From Planctomycetota bacterium (GTDB taxonomy: Bacteria; Planctomycetota; UBA1135; JADKAF01), in the NCBI GenBank assembly GCA_016719295.1, contig JADKAF010000001.1, positions 1,302,001 to 1,366,000 on the forward strand: a stretch of 64,000 nt of DNA, read 5' to 3'. How positions within the stretch are numbered: the stretch's first letter is position 1; each line of letters opens with the position of its first letter. The translations under genes were made by a program, and so were the position numbers. Of the stretch, positions 25,848-33,787 are shown in pieces. The notes beneath the pieces are model-generated. The model made no database searches. It worked only from the letters and a program-made list of their open reading frames with translations, and was not told the origin of the DNA.

Positions 25848-26588
25848 ATGCGCCGCAGAATTCAACAGCTCGAGTTCGACTTCCGTCAGCATGGCGGCAA
25901 GCGGAAGGGCGCGGGACGGAAGCCGACGAACTCCGAAGCCGGGATACCGCACCGTCAACGATCAGCGAAGAAGTGCAGCGAGCCGCTGCTCATCACCGTG
26001 CGACTCGGAGATGGTCTGCCATCGCTGCGCCGTGGTGGTGCTCTGCAGCTCGTCCTAGTCGCGCTTAGCGCGAGCAGCGATCGCCACGGGATGCGGATCA
26101 TCCACTACTCCGTGCAAGGCAATCACGTGCACATGCTCGTCGAAGCCGACGATCGCGAGTGCGTCGCGCGGGCCATGAACGCGCTGCTGAGTCCGCTCGC
26201 GCGTGCGCTCAACAAGCTCTGGGGCCGGAGCGGCAAGGTGTTCCCCGATCGCTATCACGACACAGTGGTCTCGACGCCGACGCAGGCGCGGAACGCGCTG
26301 CGCTACGTGCTGCAGAACGGCAAGAAGCACGGCGTCGTGTTGCCATCCTCGATCGACCTCTGCTCGAGCGCACCCACGTTCGATGGCTGGATCGAACGTC
26401 CATCGATCCCGTCGATCCCAACCGCACCCGGAGTGGCGACCGTCGCGCCTGCCTCGACCTGGTTGCTCAACACCGGCTGGCGCCGCCACGGCCTGCTCGA
26501 CATCCGCGAGCTGCCGCAGCACAACAAGCACACCGGCCGACCGCCACGGAACCCCGCGCATTCAAGTCGCCGACCATCCTCGCGCTGA
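25848..26588 (+). CDS. REP-associated tyrosine transposase (RAYT, Y1/IS200-like)
   Basis: The 246-residue protein starts with the RAYT-typical basic motif HGGKRKGAGRKP (about residues 15-26). The HUH-family nuclease core follows: YSVQGNHVHMLVEA with the His-x-His metal pair, and NALRYVLQNGKKH with the likely catalytic tyrosine. The C-terminal TWLLNTGWRRHGLLDIRELP matches the tail seen in many such proteins. These enzymes cut and move single-stranded DNA at REP hairpins and are usually domesticated single-copy genes. It lies between inverted hairpin elements. The ATG at 25848 has AAGGAAG upstream. The frame is intact. Confidence 0.9.
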   Translation: MRRRIQQLEFDFRQHGGKRKGAGRKPTNSEAGIPHRQRSAKKCSEPLLITVRLGDGLPSLRRGGALQLVLVALSASSDRHGMRIIHYSVQGNHVHMLVEADDRECVARAMNALLSPLARALNKLWGRSGKVFPDRYHDTVVSTPTQARNALRYVLQNGKKHGVVLPSSIDLCSSAPTFDGWIERPSIPSIPTAPGVATVAPASTWLLNTGWRRHGLLDIRELPQHNKHTGRPPRNPAHSSRRPSSR

Positions 26589-26595
26589 AGCTCTT

Positions 26596-26771
26596 CGCCC
26601 TACCGCCGCGCGGGCGTCGAACCCCGTGTCCATCGACGTCGTTCTCGCGTCGACGTCCGATCGCTCCCATGAGCATGAGTTTCGGAGCCCCCGCCTCCCG
26701 CGGGCTCCGAAACGGCGCACGACGTCTATCGACGAAGCGAAGCCGCGCCCGGAGGCGCAGCAAGCGACGTG
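26596..26771 (-). repeat. Right inverted-repeat arm with REP-like hairpin
   Basis: The reverse complement of this arm matches 25518-25692, with identity over 26672-26721 and 26596-26616. The same perfect 11-bp stem is found at 26680-26690 and 26702-26712. It starts eight bases after the RAYT stop codon, so it could also act on the RAYT transcript end. Confidence 0.88.
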
Positions 26772-26909
26772 CACGACGCGCGACGCTTCGTGTTTCTCGC
26801 TCGCGTCGTTCGCGCGTCGACCTTCGAACTCCATCGACGCGGTGCGCGCGCGTTGGGCGCGGCGCTTGCTTCGCCGTAGGGCCGGGCGTAGCGCATGCGC
26901 GGTCTTGCG

Positions 26910-26967
26910 CTCGCTCGCCTCTCGCTTCTCGCTCCTCGCTCCTCGCTCCTCGCTTCTCGCTTCTCGC
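26910..26967. repeat. Pyrimidine-rich 7-bp tandem repeat
   Basis: About eight near-identical 7-base units of the form CTCGCTT or CTCGCTC lie in tandem. One strand is almost free of A, and the repeat is likely a slippage product. It lies between the right inverted arm and the right direct-repeat copy of the RAYT island. Confidence 0.8.
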
Positions 26968-26998
26968 CTTCACGCGCGCGGCAACACGATGGACGCGA

Positions 26999-27095
26999 CG
27001 ACACGAGATCGGTACCCGAACCCACGACGAGCGCGAACATGCGAACGCGCGGTCCGCGACGACCGCTCCGCCTCACTCCGGCGAAGCAAGCGCCG
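26999..27095 (+). repeat. Direct repeat, right copy
   Basis: This is the second copy of the repeat at 25333-25430, in the same orientation: CGACACGAGATCGGTACCCG at its start, GACCGCTCCGCC in the centre and CTCCGGCGAAGCAAGCGCCG at its end. The pair brackets the RAYT gene and its inverted arms. Confidence 0.8.
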
Positions 27096-27214
27096 CCATC
27101 GGAATGCGGCTCCGCTACGTCGACAGACATGGTGCGCAGTCCATGCGCTTCCCACCCTCGCGCCTCATCGCCGACAGACCGAGACCGACGATCGAGGTCG
27201 CGAAGCTCCGCTCC

Positions 27215-28903
27215 TCAACCCTCGCCCTTCTGCGCCTTCGCCCAACTGTCCTTCAGCGACACCGAGCGATTGAACACGAAGCGCTTCGCACGCGGATCCG
27301 CGTCGCCCGAGTCGAGGCAGAAATAGCCCTGCCGCTCGAACTGATAGCCGACGCCGATCTCGGCCTCGGCGAGCGACGGCTCGAGCTTCGCGTCGCGCAC
27401 TATCTCGAGCGAGCTCGGGTTCAGGTTCGTGGTGAAGTCGTCGGTGCCCTGCTCGGGGAACTCGACGCCGAAGAGGTGATCGTAGAGGCGCACCTCGGCG
27501 GTCAGCGCGTGCGGCGCCGAGACCCAGTGCAGCGTCGCCTTCACCTTGCGGCCGTCGGGTGAGTCTCCGCCCTTCGTCGCCGGATCGTAGGTGCAGCGGA
27601 GCTCGTCGATCTGGCCCTCTGCGTTCTTCACCACGCCGGTGCAGGTGATGAAGTACGCCCAGCGCAGGCGCACCTCGCGACCGGGGGCCAAGCGGAAGAA
27701 CTTCTTCGGCGGGTCCTCCTGGAAGTCGTCGCGCTCCAGGTAGAGCTCGCCCGCGAAGGGGACCTTCCGCGTGCCCGCGCTCGGATCCTCGGGGTTGTTC
27801 ACCGCGTCGAGCCACTCGACGTGCCCGGCCGGCCAGTTCTCGATCACGACCTTCAGCGGGCGCAGCACGGCCATGCGCCGCGGCGCGCGCTTGTTCAGGT
27901 CCTCGCGCAGCGCGTTCTCGAGGCGTACGTGATCGATCACGCTCTCGAACTTGGAGACGCCGATCTCGGCGCAGAACGCGCGCAGCGCCTCGGGGGTGTA
28001 GCCGCGGCGGCGCAGCCCGCGGATCGTCGGCATGCGCGGATCGTCCCAGCCGGAGACCACGCGCGACTGCACGAGCTGCAGCAGCTTCCGCTTGCTCATG
28101 ACCGTGTAGGTCAGGTTCAGGCGCGCGAACTCGATCTGCCGCGAGGGGAAGAGCCCGATCTCGCGCAGGAACCACTCGTAGAGCGGGCGGTGGTTCTCGA
28201 ACTCGAGCGTGCAGATCGAGTGCGTGACCTCCTCGATCGCATCCGACTGCCCGTGCGCGTAGTCGTAGGTGGGATAGATGCACCACGCGTCGCCGGTGCG
28301 GTGATGATGCGCGCGGCGGATGCGGTAGAGGACCGGGTCGCGCAGGTTCAGGTTCGGCGACGCCATGTCGATCTTCGCGCGGAGCACGATCGAGCCGTCG
28401 GGGAACTCGCCCGCGCGCATGCGCCGGAAGAGGTCGAGATTCTCGGCGACGGGTCGATCGCGCCACGGGCTGCCCTGGCCCGGCTGCGTCAGCGTGCCGC
28501 GCATGCGGCGGATCTCGTCGGCGGAGCATTCATCGACGAAGGCCTTGCCGTCCTCGATCAGCTTCACCGCGAAGCCGTAGAGCCGCTCGAAGTAGTCCGA
28601 GGCGTAGAAGAGCCCCGACCACTGGAACCCGAGCCAGCGCACGTCCTCCAGGATGGAGCGGACGTACTCCTCGCTCTCCTTCTCGGGGTTCGTGTCGTCG
28701 AAGCGCAGGTTGCATTGGCCGCCGAACTCCTGCGCGATGCCGAAGTTCAGGCAGATCGACTTCGCGTGGCCCACGTGCAGGTAGCCGTTGGGCTCGGGAG
28801 GGAAGCGCGTCTGCACGCGCCCGCCGTGCTTGCCGGCGGACACGTCGTCGGCCACGATCGCGCGCACGAAGTCGCGCCGCGGATCGGCATCGCTGCTGCT
28901 CAT
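27215..28903 (-). CDS. glnS: Glutaminyl-tRNA synthetase
   Basis: The 562-residue class I synthetase has RFPPEPNGYLHVGHAKS with the HIGH-type motif, FDDTNPEKE, the GlnRS-type PTYDYAHGQSDAIEEVTHSI, the KMSKS-type loop VMSKRKL, and the C-terminal anticodon-binding beta barrels (YFITCTGVVKN, GKVKATLHWVSA-like region). It charges tRNA-Gln directly. Many bacteria lack it and use GatCAB instead, so its presence is informative. The ATG at 28903 is followed by SSSDADPRRDFVRAIV, as in the family. It lies next to the RAYT island, and is divergent from pyrE, 76 bp away. Confidence 0.95.
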   Translation of the reverse strand: MSSSDADPRRDFVRAIVADDVSAGKHGGRVQTRFPPEPNGYLHVGHAKSICLNFGIAQEFGGQCNLRFDDTNPEKESEEYVRSILEDVRWLGFQWSGLFYASDYFERLYGFAVKLIEDGKAFVDECSADEIRRMRGTLTQPGQGSPWRDRPVAENLDLFRRMRAGEFPDGSIVLRAKIDMASPNLNLRDPVLYRIRRAHHHRTGDAWCIYPTYDYAHGQSDAIEEVTHSICTLEFENHRPLYEWFLREIGLFPSRQIEFARLNLTYTVMSKRKLLQLVQSRVVSGWDDPRMPTIRGLRRRGYTPEALRAFCAEIGVSKFESVIDHVRLENALREDLNKRAPRRMAVLRPLKVVIENWPAGHVEWLDAVNNPEDPSAGTRKVPFAGELYLERDDFQEDPPKKFFRLAPGREVRLRWAYFITCTGVVKNAEGQIDELRCTYDPATKGGDSPDGRKVKATLHWVSAPHALTAEVRLYDHLFGVEFPEQGTDDFTTNLNPSSLEIVRDAKLEPSLAEAEIGVGYQFERQGYFCLDSGDADPRAKRFVFNRSVSLKDSWAKAQKGEG

Positions 28904-28979
28904 CGAGAGGAAGTCCTCGCGGGAAAAGGCGCGGCATGCTATGCGAGCGCCGAAAGTCCAGCAACGTCGGAGCCCGCCC

Positions 28980-29558
28980 ATGAGTGGAGCCCCCACCCTC
29001 GATCCCAACCTCCGCAAGTCCTTGGTGGACTTGGTTCTCAGCGTCGCCTTCGAGCGCCGCAAGGTGATCCTCGCCAGCGGTCGCGAGAGCGACTTCTACC
29101 TCGACATGCGCCAGGTGCTGATGCGCCCGCGCGGTATCCACCTCGCCGGCGAGCTCACCTACGAGCTGCTGCGCCAGGGCCCGCCCATCGCGGCGGTGGG
29201 CGGCATGGCGGTCGGCGCGGTCCCGTACGTGAGCGCGGTGCTCGGCGCCGCGGCGCGCCAGCCGGGCGGCGAGAGCCTGCTCGGCTTCTTCGTCCGCAAG
29301 GAAGCGAAGGCCCACGGCCTCGGACGACAGATCGAAGGGCCGTTCCGCGCCGGCATGGAGGTGGCGCTGGTCGAGGATACGACCACGACCGGCGGCTCGA
29401 CGCTCGCCGCGGCGAAGATCGTGCGCGAGTCCGGCGGCGTCGTGCGGCGCGTGATCGCGCTCATCGATCGCGGCGAGGGCGCACGCGAAGCGTTCGCGGC
29501 GGAAGGCATGACCTTGGAATCGATCCTCACTCGAGCCGATCTGCCCCTCGGCAAGTAG
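28980..29558 (+). CDS. pyrE: Orotate phosphoribosyltransferase
   Basis: The enzyme joins orotate and PRPP to give OMP in pyrimidine synthesis. The 192-residue protein has the PRPP-binding motif VALVEDTTTTGGS, the flexible-loop region FFVRKEAKAHGLGRQIEG, and the N-terminal GRESDFYLDMR of the family. The ATG at 28980 fits the family length; no strong ribosome binding site is visible. It heads a plus-strand run with an MBL-fold hydrolase 51 nt downstream. Confidence 0.93.
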   Translation: MSGAPTLDPNLRKSLVDLVLSVAFERRKVILASGRESDFYLDMRQVLMRPRGIHLAGELTYELLRQGPPIAAVGGMAVGAVPYVSAVLGAAARQPGGESLLGFFVRKEAKAHGLGRQIEGPFRAGMEVALVEDTTTTGGSTLAAAKIVRESGGVVRRVIALIDRGEGAREAFAAEGMTLESILTRADLPLGK

Positions 29559-29609
29559 CGCCTCGCTCCGCGCACCGCGCGCACTTCCCCCAGCGAACGG
29601 CAACAGCAC

Positions 29610-30452
29610 ATGCGCACGATCCAGAGCGTCCTCGGCAACTCGCAGAAGCTCGACGGCGGCGCCATGTACGGCAACTGCCCGCGCGCGCTGTGGTCGAAGT
29701 GGTCGCCTCCCGACGAGAGGGACCGCATCGAGCTCGCGTGCCGCGCCATGCTCGTGCGCGAACCGAGGCGCCTCCTGCTCTTCGAGACGGGGATCGGCGC
29801 CTTCTTCGCGCCGGAGCTCCGCGAGCGCTTCGGCGTGGTGGAGTCGCGCCACGTGTTGCTGGAGAACTTGCGCGCGCTCGGCGTCGACCCCGACGACATC
29901 GACGTGGTCGTCCTCTCGCATCTCCACTTCGACCACGCCGGCGGATTGCTCGCGCCGTACGTAGAAGGCGAGCCCGAGCGCCTGCTCTTCTCGAAGGCGC
30001 GCTACGTCGTCGGTCAGCGCGCCTTCGAGCGCGCCTGCGCGCCGCACGCGCGCGATCGAGCGAGCTTCATCCCCGCCCTGCAGGGTCTGCTGCAGGCGAG
30101 CGGGCGCTTGGAGCTCGCCGAGGGTCCGACGCATCCCGTGCTCGGTTCCGGCTATCGCCTGCACACGAGCGACGGCCACACGCCGGGGCTGCTGCTGGCC
30201 GAGGTCGCGAGCGACGACTACGGGCCCGTGCTCTTCGCCGCGGACCTGATCCCCGGCGTGCCGTGGGTGCACCTGCCGATCACGATGGGTTACGACCGCT
30301 ACCCCGAGCTCTTGATCGACGAGAAGCGCGCGCTGCTCGAGGACTTGCTGGCCCGCGAAGGCGCGCTCTTCTTCACGCACGATCCGCGGACCGCGATCGG
30401 GCGCGTGCAGCGCGACGCGAAGGGCAAGTACGGCGTAGCACCCCTCGCGTGA
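29610..30452 (+). CDS. Metallo-beta-lactamase-fold hydrolase
   Basis: The 280-residue protein has the zinc-binding motif SHLHFDHAG, a second ligand region HTSDGHTPG, and the later FAADLIPG and FFTHDP that supply further metal ligands. It has no signal peptide, so it is probably cytoplasmic. Its pattern is nearest to the lactonase- or glyoxalase-like branch of the family; the substrate cannot be told. It lies ten bases upstream of the ThrE-like gene, and the two are likely cotranscribed. Confidence 0.85.
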   Translation: MRTIQSVLGNSQKLDGGAMYGNCPRALWSKWSPPDERDRIELACRAMLVREPRRLLLFETGIGAFFAPELRERFGVVESRHVLLENLRALGVDPDDIDVVVLSHLHFDHAGGLLAPYVEGEPERLLFSKARYVVGQRAFERACAPHARDRASFIPALQGLLQASGRLELAEGPTHPVLGSGYRLHTSDGHTPGLLLAEVASDDYGPVLFAADLIPGVPWVHLPITMGYDRYPELLIDEKRALLEDLLAREGALFFTHDPRTAIGRVQRDAKGKYGVAPLA

Positions 30453-30462
30453 AGACCCGGCC

Positions 30463-31689
30463 TTGACCACCGCCGAACGCGCCTCACGCGCGGTAGCGAC
30501 GCGCTTCCTCCTCGAACTCGGAGCCGCGCTCCATCGCTATGGCGCGGGCAGCCCGCAAATCGAGCGCGTGCTCGGGAGCGCGGCCCACGCGTGCGGCCTG
30601 CGCGTGCATGCGTTCCTCCTCCCGACCGCGCTCTTCGCCTGCTTCGACGAGGAGGAGCCGCCGCGCACGCAGCTCGTGCGTCTCGAGCCCAGCGACGTGC
30701 AGCTCGATCGGCTGCTGCGTGTCGATGCGCTCTGCGCGCGGCTCTTCCGCGGCGAGCTCGAGCCCGAGGCGGGCCGCGAGGAGCTGCGCGCGATCGAGCG
30801 CGCGCCCGCGCCCCACGGCGACCTGCGCGTGCTCCTCTCCTACGCCGTGCTGCCCGCGTGCTTCGCCGCGGTGCTGGGCCTCGGCGGGCGCGAGGCGCTG
30901 TTCGCCGCCGTCGCCGGCGCGGCGATCGGGCTGCTAGCGAAGCCGATGGTGCGGCGCGCGCGCCTCGCGCGGCTCTTCGAGCCGCTCTCGGGCTTCGTCG
31001 CCGGCGCGCTGGCGGTCCTCGCCGCGCAGCTCTTCGGCGGTCTCGCCGTGACCCCGGCGATCCTGGCCAGCGTCATCGTGTTGATCCCCGGTCTCTCGTT
31101 CACGCTGGCGCTGCGCGAGCTCGCCGAGCGCCACTTGGTCGCCGGCACCGCGCGCCTCATGCACGCGGGGATCAGCTTCCTCGCGATCGGCGCGGGCTGC
31201 GCCGGCGGCTACCACGCGCTGCGCCTCCTCCTCGGCGAGCCGCCGGCGCTGGAGCCGGAGGCCCTGCCGCTCCCCGTCGCGGCGCTCGCGTTCCTGCCCT
31301 GCTCGCTCGCCTTCGGCCCGCTCTTCCAGGCGCCGCTCCGCGAGCTGCCGTGGCTGGTCGTCGCGGGCGCCGTGGCCTTCGGGTCCGTGCAGACCGCCGG
31401 CGCGCAGCTCGGTCCCGAGCTCGGGGCCTTCCTCGGCGCCCTGGCCCTCGGCATCGCGAGCAATCTCTACGCGCGCCGCTTCGATCGCAGCGCCACCGTG
31501 ATGCTCCTCCCCGGTCTGCTGCTGCTCGTCCCCGGCAGCTTCGGCTTGCGCAGCCTCGGCAGCTTCTTCGAGGGCGCCGCCGTGCGCGGCATCGAGAACG
31601 CGTTCGCGATGGCGATCCTCGGCATCGCCCTCGTGCTCGGCCTCTTCCTCGCGAACGCGCTGGTGCCGCCGCGCGGTCTCGACGCGTGA
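30463..31689 (+). CDS. Threonine/serine exporter, ThrE type
   Basis: The 408-residue protein has the ThrE layout: a soluble N-terminal domain (LLELGAALHRYGAGSPQIERVL and LLPTALFACF), then about ten transmembrane helices in two sets, with GLSFTLALRELAERHLVAGTARLMHA in the middle. Such proteins export threonine and serine across the inner membrane. The TTG at 30463 is used because it is the only start before the conserved N-terminus. The serine pathway genes are 11 kb away, so a link is only conjecture. Confidence 0.85.
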   Translation: MTTAERASRAVATRFLLELGAALHRYGAGSPQIERVLGSAAHACGLRVHAFLLPTALFACFDEEEPPRTQLVRLEPSDVQLDRLLRVDALCARLFRGELEPEAGREELRAIERAPAPHGDLRVLLSYAVLPACFAAVLGLGGREALFAAVAGAAIGLLAKPMVRRARLARLFEPLSGFVAGALAVLAAQLFGGLAVTPAILASVIVLIPGLSFTLALRELAERHLVAGTARLMHAGISFLAIGAGCAGGYHALRLLLGEPPALEPEALPLPVAALAFLPCSLAFGPLFQAPLRELPWLVVAGAVAFGSVQTAGAQLGPELGAFLGALALGIASNLYARRFDRSATVMLLPGLLLLVPGSFGLRSLGSFFEGAAVRGIENAFAMAILGIALVLGLFLANALVPPRGLDA

Positions 31690-31757
31690 GCGTTCGGCTC
31701 CCGGCGAGAGCCACCGCCCTCTTCAGTCGCGCCGCTGCGGATGCTCAACTAGTCCGC

Positions 31758-33668
31758 ATGCGTCCGACCCCGCGCGCCCTCGCTCTCGTCTTCCTCCTCG
31801 GAGCCGCCGTCGCTTGCTCGCGCGAAGAAGCGAGCCCTGGTCCCGCGGGCTCGAGCCCCGAGGTGCCGCCGAGTTCCGCTTCTCCGAACGCGACGGCGCC
31901 GACGCCACCGGTCGAGCCCTTGCCGACCGGACCGCGCCCCAAGCACGTGCTGCTGTTCACGGTCGACACGCTGCGCGCGGATCACCTCGGCGCGTATGGA
32001 CATCCGGGGGGCGACACCCCGCACCTCGATCGCCTCGCGCGCGAGGGCGTGCTGTTCGAGCAGGCGCAGGCGCCGCGCGGATTGACTTGGAGCTCGCTCA
32101 CCTCGCTGCTGACGGGGCGCTATCCGATCTCGCACGGAGTCCGGCGCAACCACCTCGAGCTGCCGCAGGACATCCCGCTGCTCACGCACGTCCTCGAGGC
32201 TGGTGGCTATCGCTCGGCGGCGTTCCTCTCCAACTTCGGCAAGGGGATCTCCGATCGCACCGGCCACGGCTTCGAGCAGATCTTCCGCGCCGACAACCCG
32301 CGCCGCGATCCGCAAGCCGTGTGGGACGAGCGCGGCTTGGTGAAGGCGCTGGAGTGGATCCGCGAGCACGCCGCAGGTCCGACCTTCACCTGGCTCCACT
32401 TCATGGAGCCTCACAACGCCTACGAACTCCCCGCCGGCATCGCGAACGCCGCGGCACCGGATCCCGAAGGCTGGATGCGCGATCGCGCGACGCTGCGAGA
32501 GCTCGAAGAACACCTCGGGCCGGAGGAGCTCGCCAACTTGCTGAGCTTCCCGGCGACGGAGCTCTCGCGCGGCGCGACCTACGGACACATCGCTCCGCGC
32601 GAAGGCAATGCCCTCCCGTTCGATGACCTGCTCGATCTGGCGATGATGCGCGGACGAGCGCTCTCGAACGGAGATCGCGCGTTCATCGCCGGGCGCTACC
32701 ACACGCAGGTCGCCAACGTCGATCGCCGCGCCGGGCGACTGCTCGCCTTGCTCGAGGAGCTCGGGCTCTCGAGCGACACCTTGCTCATCTTCAGCGCCGA
32801 TCACGGCGAAGAGCTCTTCGAGCACGGAGGCTATTGCTTCCACGCCGGATCGATCCACGAAGGCGTGCTGCGCGTGCCGCTGATCCTGCGCTGGCCGGGG
32901 CGGCTTCCCGCGGGGCGCCGCGTGAGCTCGGCAGCGAGCTTGGTCGATCTCCTGCCCACGCTGAGCGAGCTGCTCGATCTCGCCCTGCCGGGTTCGGTGG
33001 ATGGGCAGAGCCTGAGCGCGCTGCTCGCCGAACGAGCTCCCGAGCAGCCGGAGCGTACGATCTTCGCCGAGATGCAAGCCGAAGGAGCGAGCGACGGCGG
33101 CACCTCGCGGCCGCCCTTCGATGCCGCGTATGCCGCGCGCGATGCGCGCTGGAAGCTCATCCGCAATCCGAGCGGCTACTGCCAGCGACCGCAGCCGCTC
33201 CACCAGATCCCGAATCGCAGCTACCCCATCGAGTTCGAGGAGCTCTATGACCTCCGCAGCGATCCGCAGGAAGCGGAGAACCTGATCTCCACGGACGGGC
33301 GCGCGCGGCGCTTCGCGCGCACGGGCCAGGCGGACGCAGCCGCGCTGCTCGTCGATGCGGCGCGCGCCCGCGCTCGTCTGGCCGCAGAGCTCGAGGCCTG
33401 GCTGGCTCGGATGCAGACCTCGGGCGTTCGCAGTAACCCGTCGACCAAGGTCGATGCAGCGGCCATCGCGGCGCTCGGCTACCTGAGCGGCGCTCCGCAG
33501 CGCAGCACCGAGCAACCGATCGATCCCGGCCCCGCCTTCGCGCGCGCCGTGGGCGAAGCCGTTGCGGCGACGCGCTCGGCGCCACTCGCCGCCGCGGCGC
33601 GCGAGGCGCTCGCCACGTCGACCGAGCGCGCGGCGCTCGACGCGGCGCTCCGCGGCGCGGGCCTCTGA
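31758..33668 (+). CDS. Sulfatase-like lipoprotein with Thr at the active site
   Basis: The 636-residue protein has a lipoprotein signal peptide (LVFLLGAAVACSREE) and a Pro/Ser-rich linker. Its alkaline-phosphatase-superfamily domain shows the metal motif FTVDTLRADHLGAYG, HFMEPHNAYE, FSADHGEELFEHG and the C-terminal ELYDLRSDPQEAENL. At the catalytic motif, where sulfatases have Cys or Ser followed by xPSR, it reads TWSSLTSLLTG with Thr110, so formylglycine cannot form. It may be a phosphodiesterase or phosphotransferase, or use Thr as nucleophile as other superfamily members do. The ATG at 31758 fits the signal peptide. Confidence 0.82.
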   Translation: MRPTPRALALVFLLGAAVACSREEASPGPAGSSPEVPPSSASPNATAPTPPVEPLPTGPRPKHVLLFTVDTLRADHLGAYGHPGGDTPHLDRLAREGVLFEQAQAPRGLTWSSLTSLLTGRYPISHGVRRNHLELPQDIPLLTHVLEAGGYRSAAFLSNFGKGISDRTGHGFEQIFRADNPRRDPQAVWDERGLVKALEWIREHAAGPTFTWLHFMEPHNAYELPAGIANAAAPDPEGWMRDRATLRELEEHLGPEELANLLSFPATELSRGATYGHIAPREGNALPFDDLLDLAMMRGRALSNGDRAFIAGRYHTQVANVDRRAGRLLALLEELGLSSDTLLIFSADHGEELFEHGGYCFHAGSIHEGVLRVPLILRWPGRLPAGRRVSSAASLVDLLPTLSELLDLALPGSVDGQSLSALLAERAPEQPERTIFAEMQAEGASDGGTSRPPFDAAYAARDARWKLIRNPSGYCQRPQPLHQIPNRSYPIEFEELYDLRSDPQEAENLISTDGRARRFARTGQADAAALLVDAARARARLAAELEAWLARMQTSGVRSNPSTKVDAAAIAALGYLSGAPQRSTEQPIDPGPAFARAVGEAVAATRSAPLAAAAREALATSTERAALDAALRGAGL

Positions 33669-33787
33669 GCTCGACTGCGGAGAACGCGGCTTTCGGGATC
33701 TCCATCGCGCGGCGGGCCGAGCGCGCGTATCTCTGCGACCTGCCCGCCCCGCAGGACCGCTCGCGGTCCGGAGATGACCTGCCTCCC

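Larger units (their letters stand above)
25518..26771 (+). mobile_element. RAYT gene flanked by inverted hairpin elements
   Basis: A REP-associated tyrosine transposase gene at 25848-26588 lies between two inverted ~175-bp repeats, each with a strong hairpin. This is the layout of a RAYT with its own REP elements. Unlike an insertion sequence, no target-site duplication directly at the ends is obvious; a further direct repeat pair (25333-25430 and 26999-27095) lies outside. The limits given are those of the inverted arms. Confidence 0.75.
26589..27214. other. Non-coding repeat-rich region between RAYT and glnS
   Basis: No convincing gene. It holds the right inverted arm (26596-26771), a pyrimidine-rich tandem repeat (26910-26967), the right direct-repeat copy (26999-27095) and then a segment ATGCGGCTCCGCTACGTCGA (near 27103) that also occurs at about 25542 on the left side. 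Confidence 0.6.

Noticed and set aside
28788..28979. Longer pyrE with an upstream start
   Set aside because: The extra 64 codons overlap glnS on the other strand and are not like any orotate phosphoribosyltransferase N-terminus.
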